Assembly (NCBI GenBank): GCA_963575745.1
Contig: CAUYUJ010008069.1
Coordinates: 282,501 to 346,500, forward strand
DNA from: Prorocentrum cordatum
Taxonomy: Eukaryota; Sar; Dinophyceae; Prorocentrales; Prorocentraceae
Direction of reading: 5' to 3'
Length of the DNA: 64,000 nucleotides
Below the pieces are notes generated by a model, which searched no databases, had not been told where the DNA came from, and saw only the letters and a program-made list of their open reading frames with translations. The position numbers and the translations under genes are program-made. Positions 63,225 through 64,000 of this stretch are shown in pieces (the first letter of the stretch is position 1; each line of letters starts with the position of its first letter).

Positions 63225-64000
63225 GTCAAAGTTTCGCACTGTGACTCGTTTACGTCTCAGCAGCAGTGTTCTTCTCACGCCTGCGGGGGGCCCACAAAGC
63301 CGGTCCGATCGACACCACTTCATCATGCGTCGAGGATCTGCCGGTGGCGACGCCTGCTGAGTCACGCTCCGATGGTGACCGTGTTCTTCCGAACCGTCAA
63401 AAGAAGCCCATCGATCCTATGCACTACATGACCCACAGCCCGAAACATCCTGACTGTGAGGTCTGCTCTCGCACCATGGCGCAGAATGCCCCGTGCAGAC
63501 GACAGCGCAAACCGCATCCACCGGCAGCCCCCACGGACGAGGACAGACACTGCCCACGAGGCTCGGCATCATCATGGCATATCCAGCCGTACACGAAGAC
63601 GCAGCTAAAGAAGGCATCCTTTCAGCAGTTCATCGCCGCAAACGACGAAGTAAATCATGTCTACACAGATAATTCAGGAGAGCTTCTGAAAGCGCGCCGT
63701 CAGCTGGGATGGAGACATGACACTAGCACTCCCCATCGTCCACAGACGAATGGACTGATCGAACGCATTGTCAAGATCGTCATCCTGGGTACTCGAGCTG
63801 TGTTACATGTGTCTGGACCCGGACACGAGTGGTGGAAGAAGGCCATGCAGGCCTTCTGCTGTGGACACAACTTTGCGCATGCATCCACGGGCGTTGCCGC
63901 CCTCAGCTATGGGCACACAGACAAGACAGCACACGAAATCCGACGTGGTGAAAGTTTTCCCGGGCACTGCATGCCGTTTGGTGCTCAGATCTTTTGGAAA
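63225..64000 (+). pseudogene. Copia integrase, retroelement 3, internally deleted and partial
   Basis: A different frame from the Gag-protease ORF is open from about 63353 to the window end. It reads PIDPMHYMTHSPKHPDCEVCSR (zinc-binding HHCC end, about 63407-63470), then after only about 60 residues VYTDNSGELLKARRQLG (second catalytic Asp) and STPHRPQTNGLIERIVKIV (Glu). The segment that should hold the first catalytic Asp is absent, so a deletion near 63540-63590 is likely. The C-terminal helix EWWKKAMQAFCCGHNF and FPGHCMPFGAQIFWK follow. Confidence 0.6.

Larger units (their letters stand above)
60360..64000 (+). mobile_element. Ty1/copia-type retroelement 3, 5' part (runs off the window)
   Basis: Gag with three CCCH fingers, RS-rich region, DSG protease, then integrase HHCC and core in copia order. 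The first base in frame after a stop is about 60363. The 5' leader and LTR were not recognised, and RT/RNase H must lie beyond 64000. Confidence 0.65.

Overview
The window looks like nuclear DNA of a core dinoflagellate (a Prorocentrum- or Symbiodiniaceae-like genome); the species cannot be named from sequence alone. The evidence is: (i) Ty1/copia-type Pol sequences of the kind common in dinoflagellates, with a protease segment ending in SVGERC..HG.SF.WPAG and a YVDD reverse transcriptase; (ii) two apparent relics of the dinoflagellate spliced leader (DinoSL); (iii) a unidirectional cluster of multi-exon genes with GC-rich, microsatellite-filled introns; (iv) several dinoflagellate-type multicopy protein families. 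No bacterial operons, tRNA, rRNA or CRISPR arrays were seen.

1-22.3 kb (+ strand): a large, frame-broken copia-type retroelement whose 5' end lies outside the window. Gag (coiled coil plus CCCH fingers), protease, integrase, reverse transcriptase and RNase H occupy 0-10.4 kb. About 12 kb of further long, overlapping ORFs on the same strand follow. The first of these resembles a C5-cytosine-methyltransferase fold; the others are unrecognised. The whole 22 kb, but almost nothing after it, is peppered with tiny hairpins that have a conserved CC(C/A/T)AG pentaloop and covarying stems. This is the most unusual signal in the window.

22.3-25.3 kb: degenerate sequence with a possible LINE RNase H relic, then a second Gag-like coiled-coil ORF. 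25.3-28.4 kb: simple repeats and one copy of a ~1.1 kb dispersed repeat.

28.4-59.2 kb: a minus-strand gene cluster. From right to left it holds gene E (at least 12 exons, 59.2 to 44.9 kb; a large dinoflagellate multicopy family with DSSPQ, TTDMGTE and EGKHA motifs, possibly an RNase-H/hAT-like fold), a small 4-exon gene (42.8-40.9 kb), a 2-exon C5-methyltransferase-like gene (40.6-38.6 kb) and gene D (4 exons, 32.7-28.4 kb). An intronless gene with a DinoSL relic (52.9-53.9 kb) sits inside an intron of gene E. A plus-strand intronless ORF with a 21-bp coding repeat (35.1-37.0 kb) follows a tandem SL-like relic. Introns and spacers are full of (CT)n, (CTC)n, (GAC)n and (CAT)n tracts and minisatellites, including a large inverted minisatellite at 43.5-44.6 kb.

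60.4-64 kb (+ strand): another copia-type element with a Gag-protease ORF (three CCCH fingers, an RS-rich tail, a DSG protease) and a broken integrase running off the window. Exon boundaries are my reading of splice signals and frame continuity; protein families are recalled patterns, not database hits.
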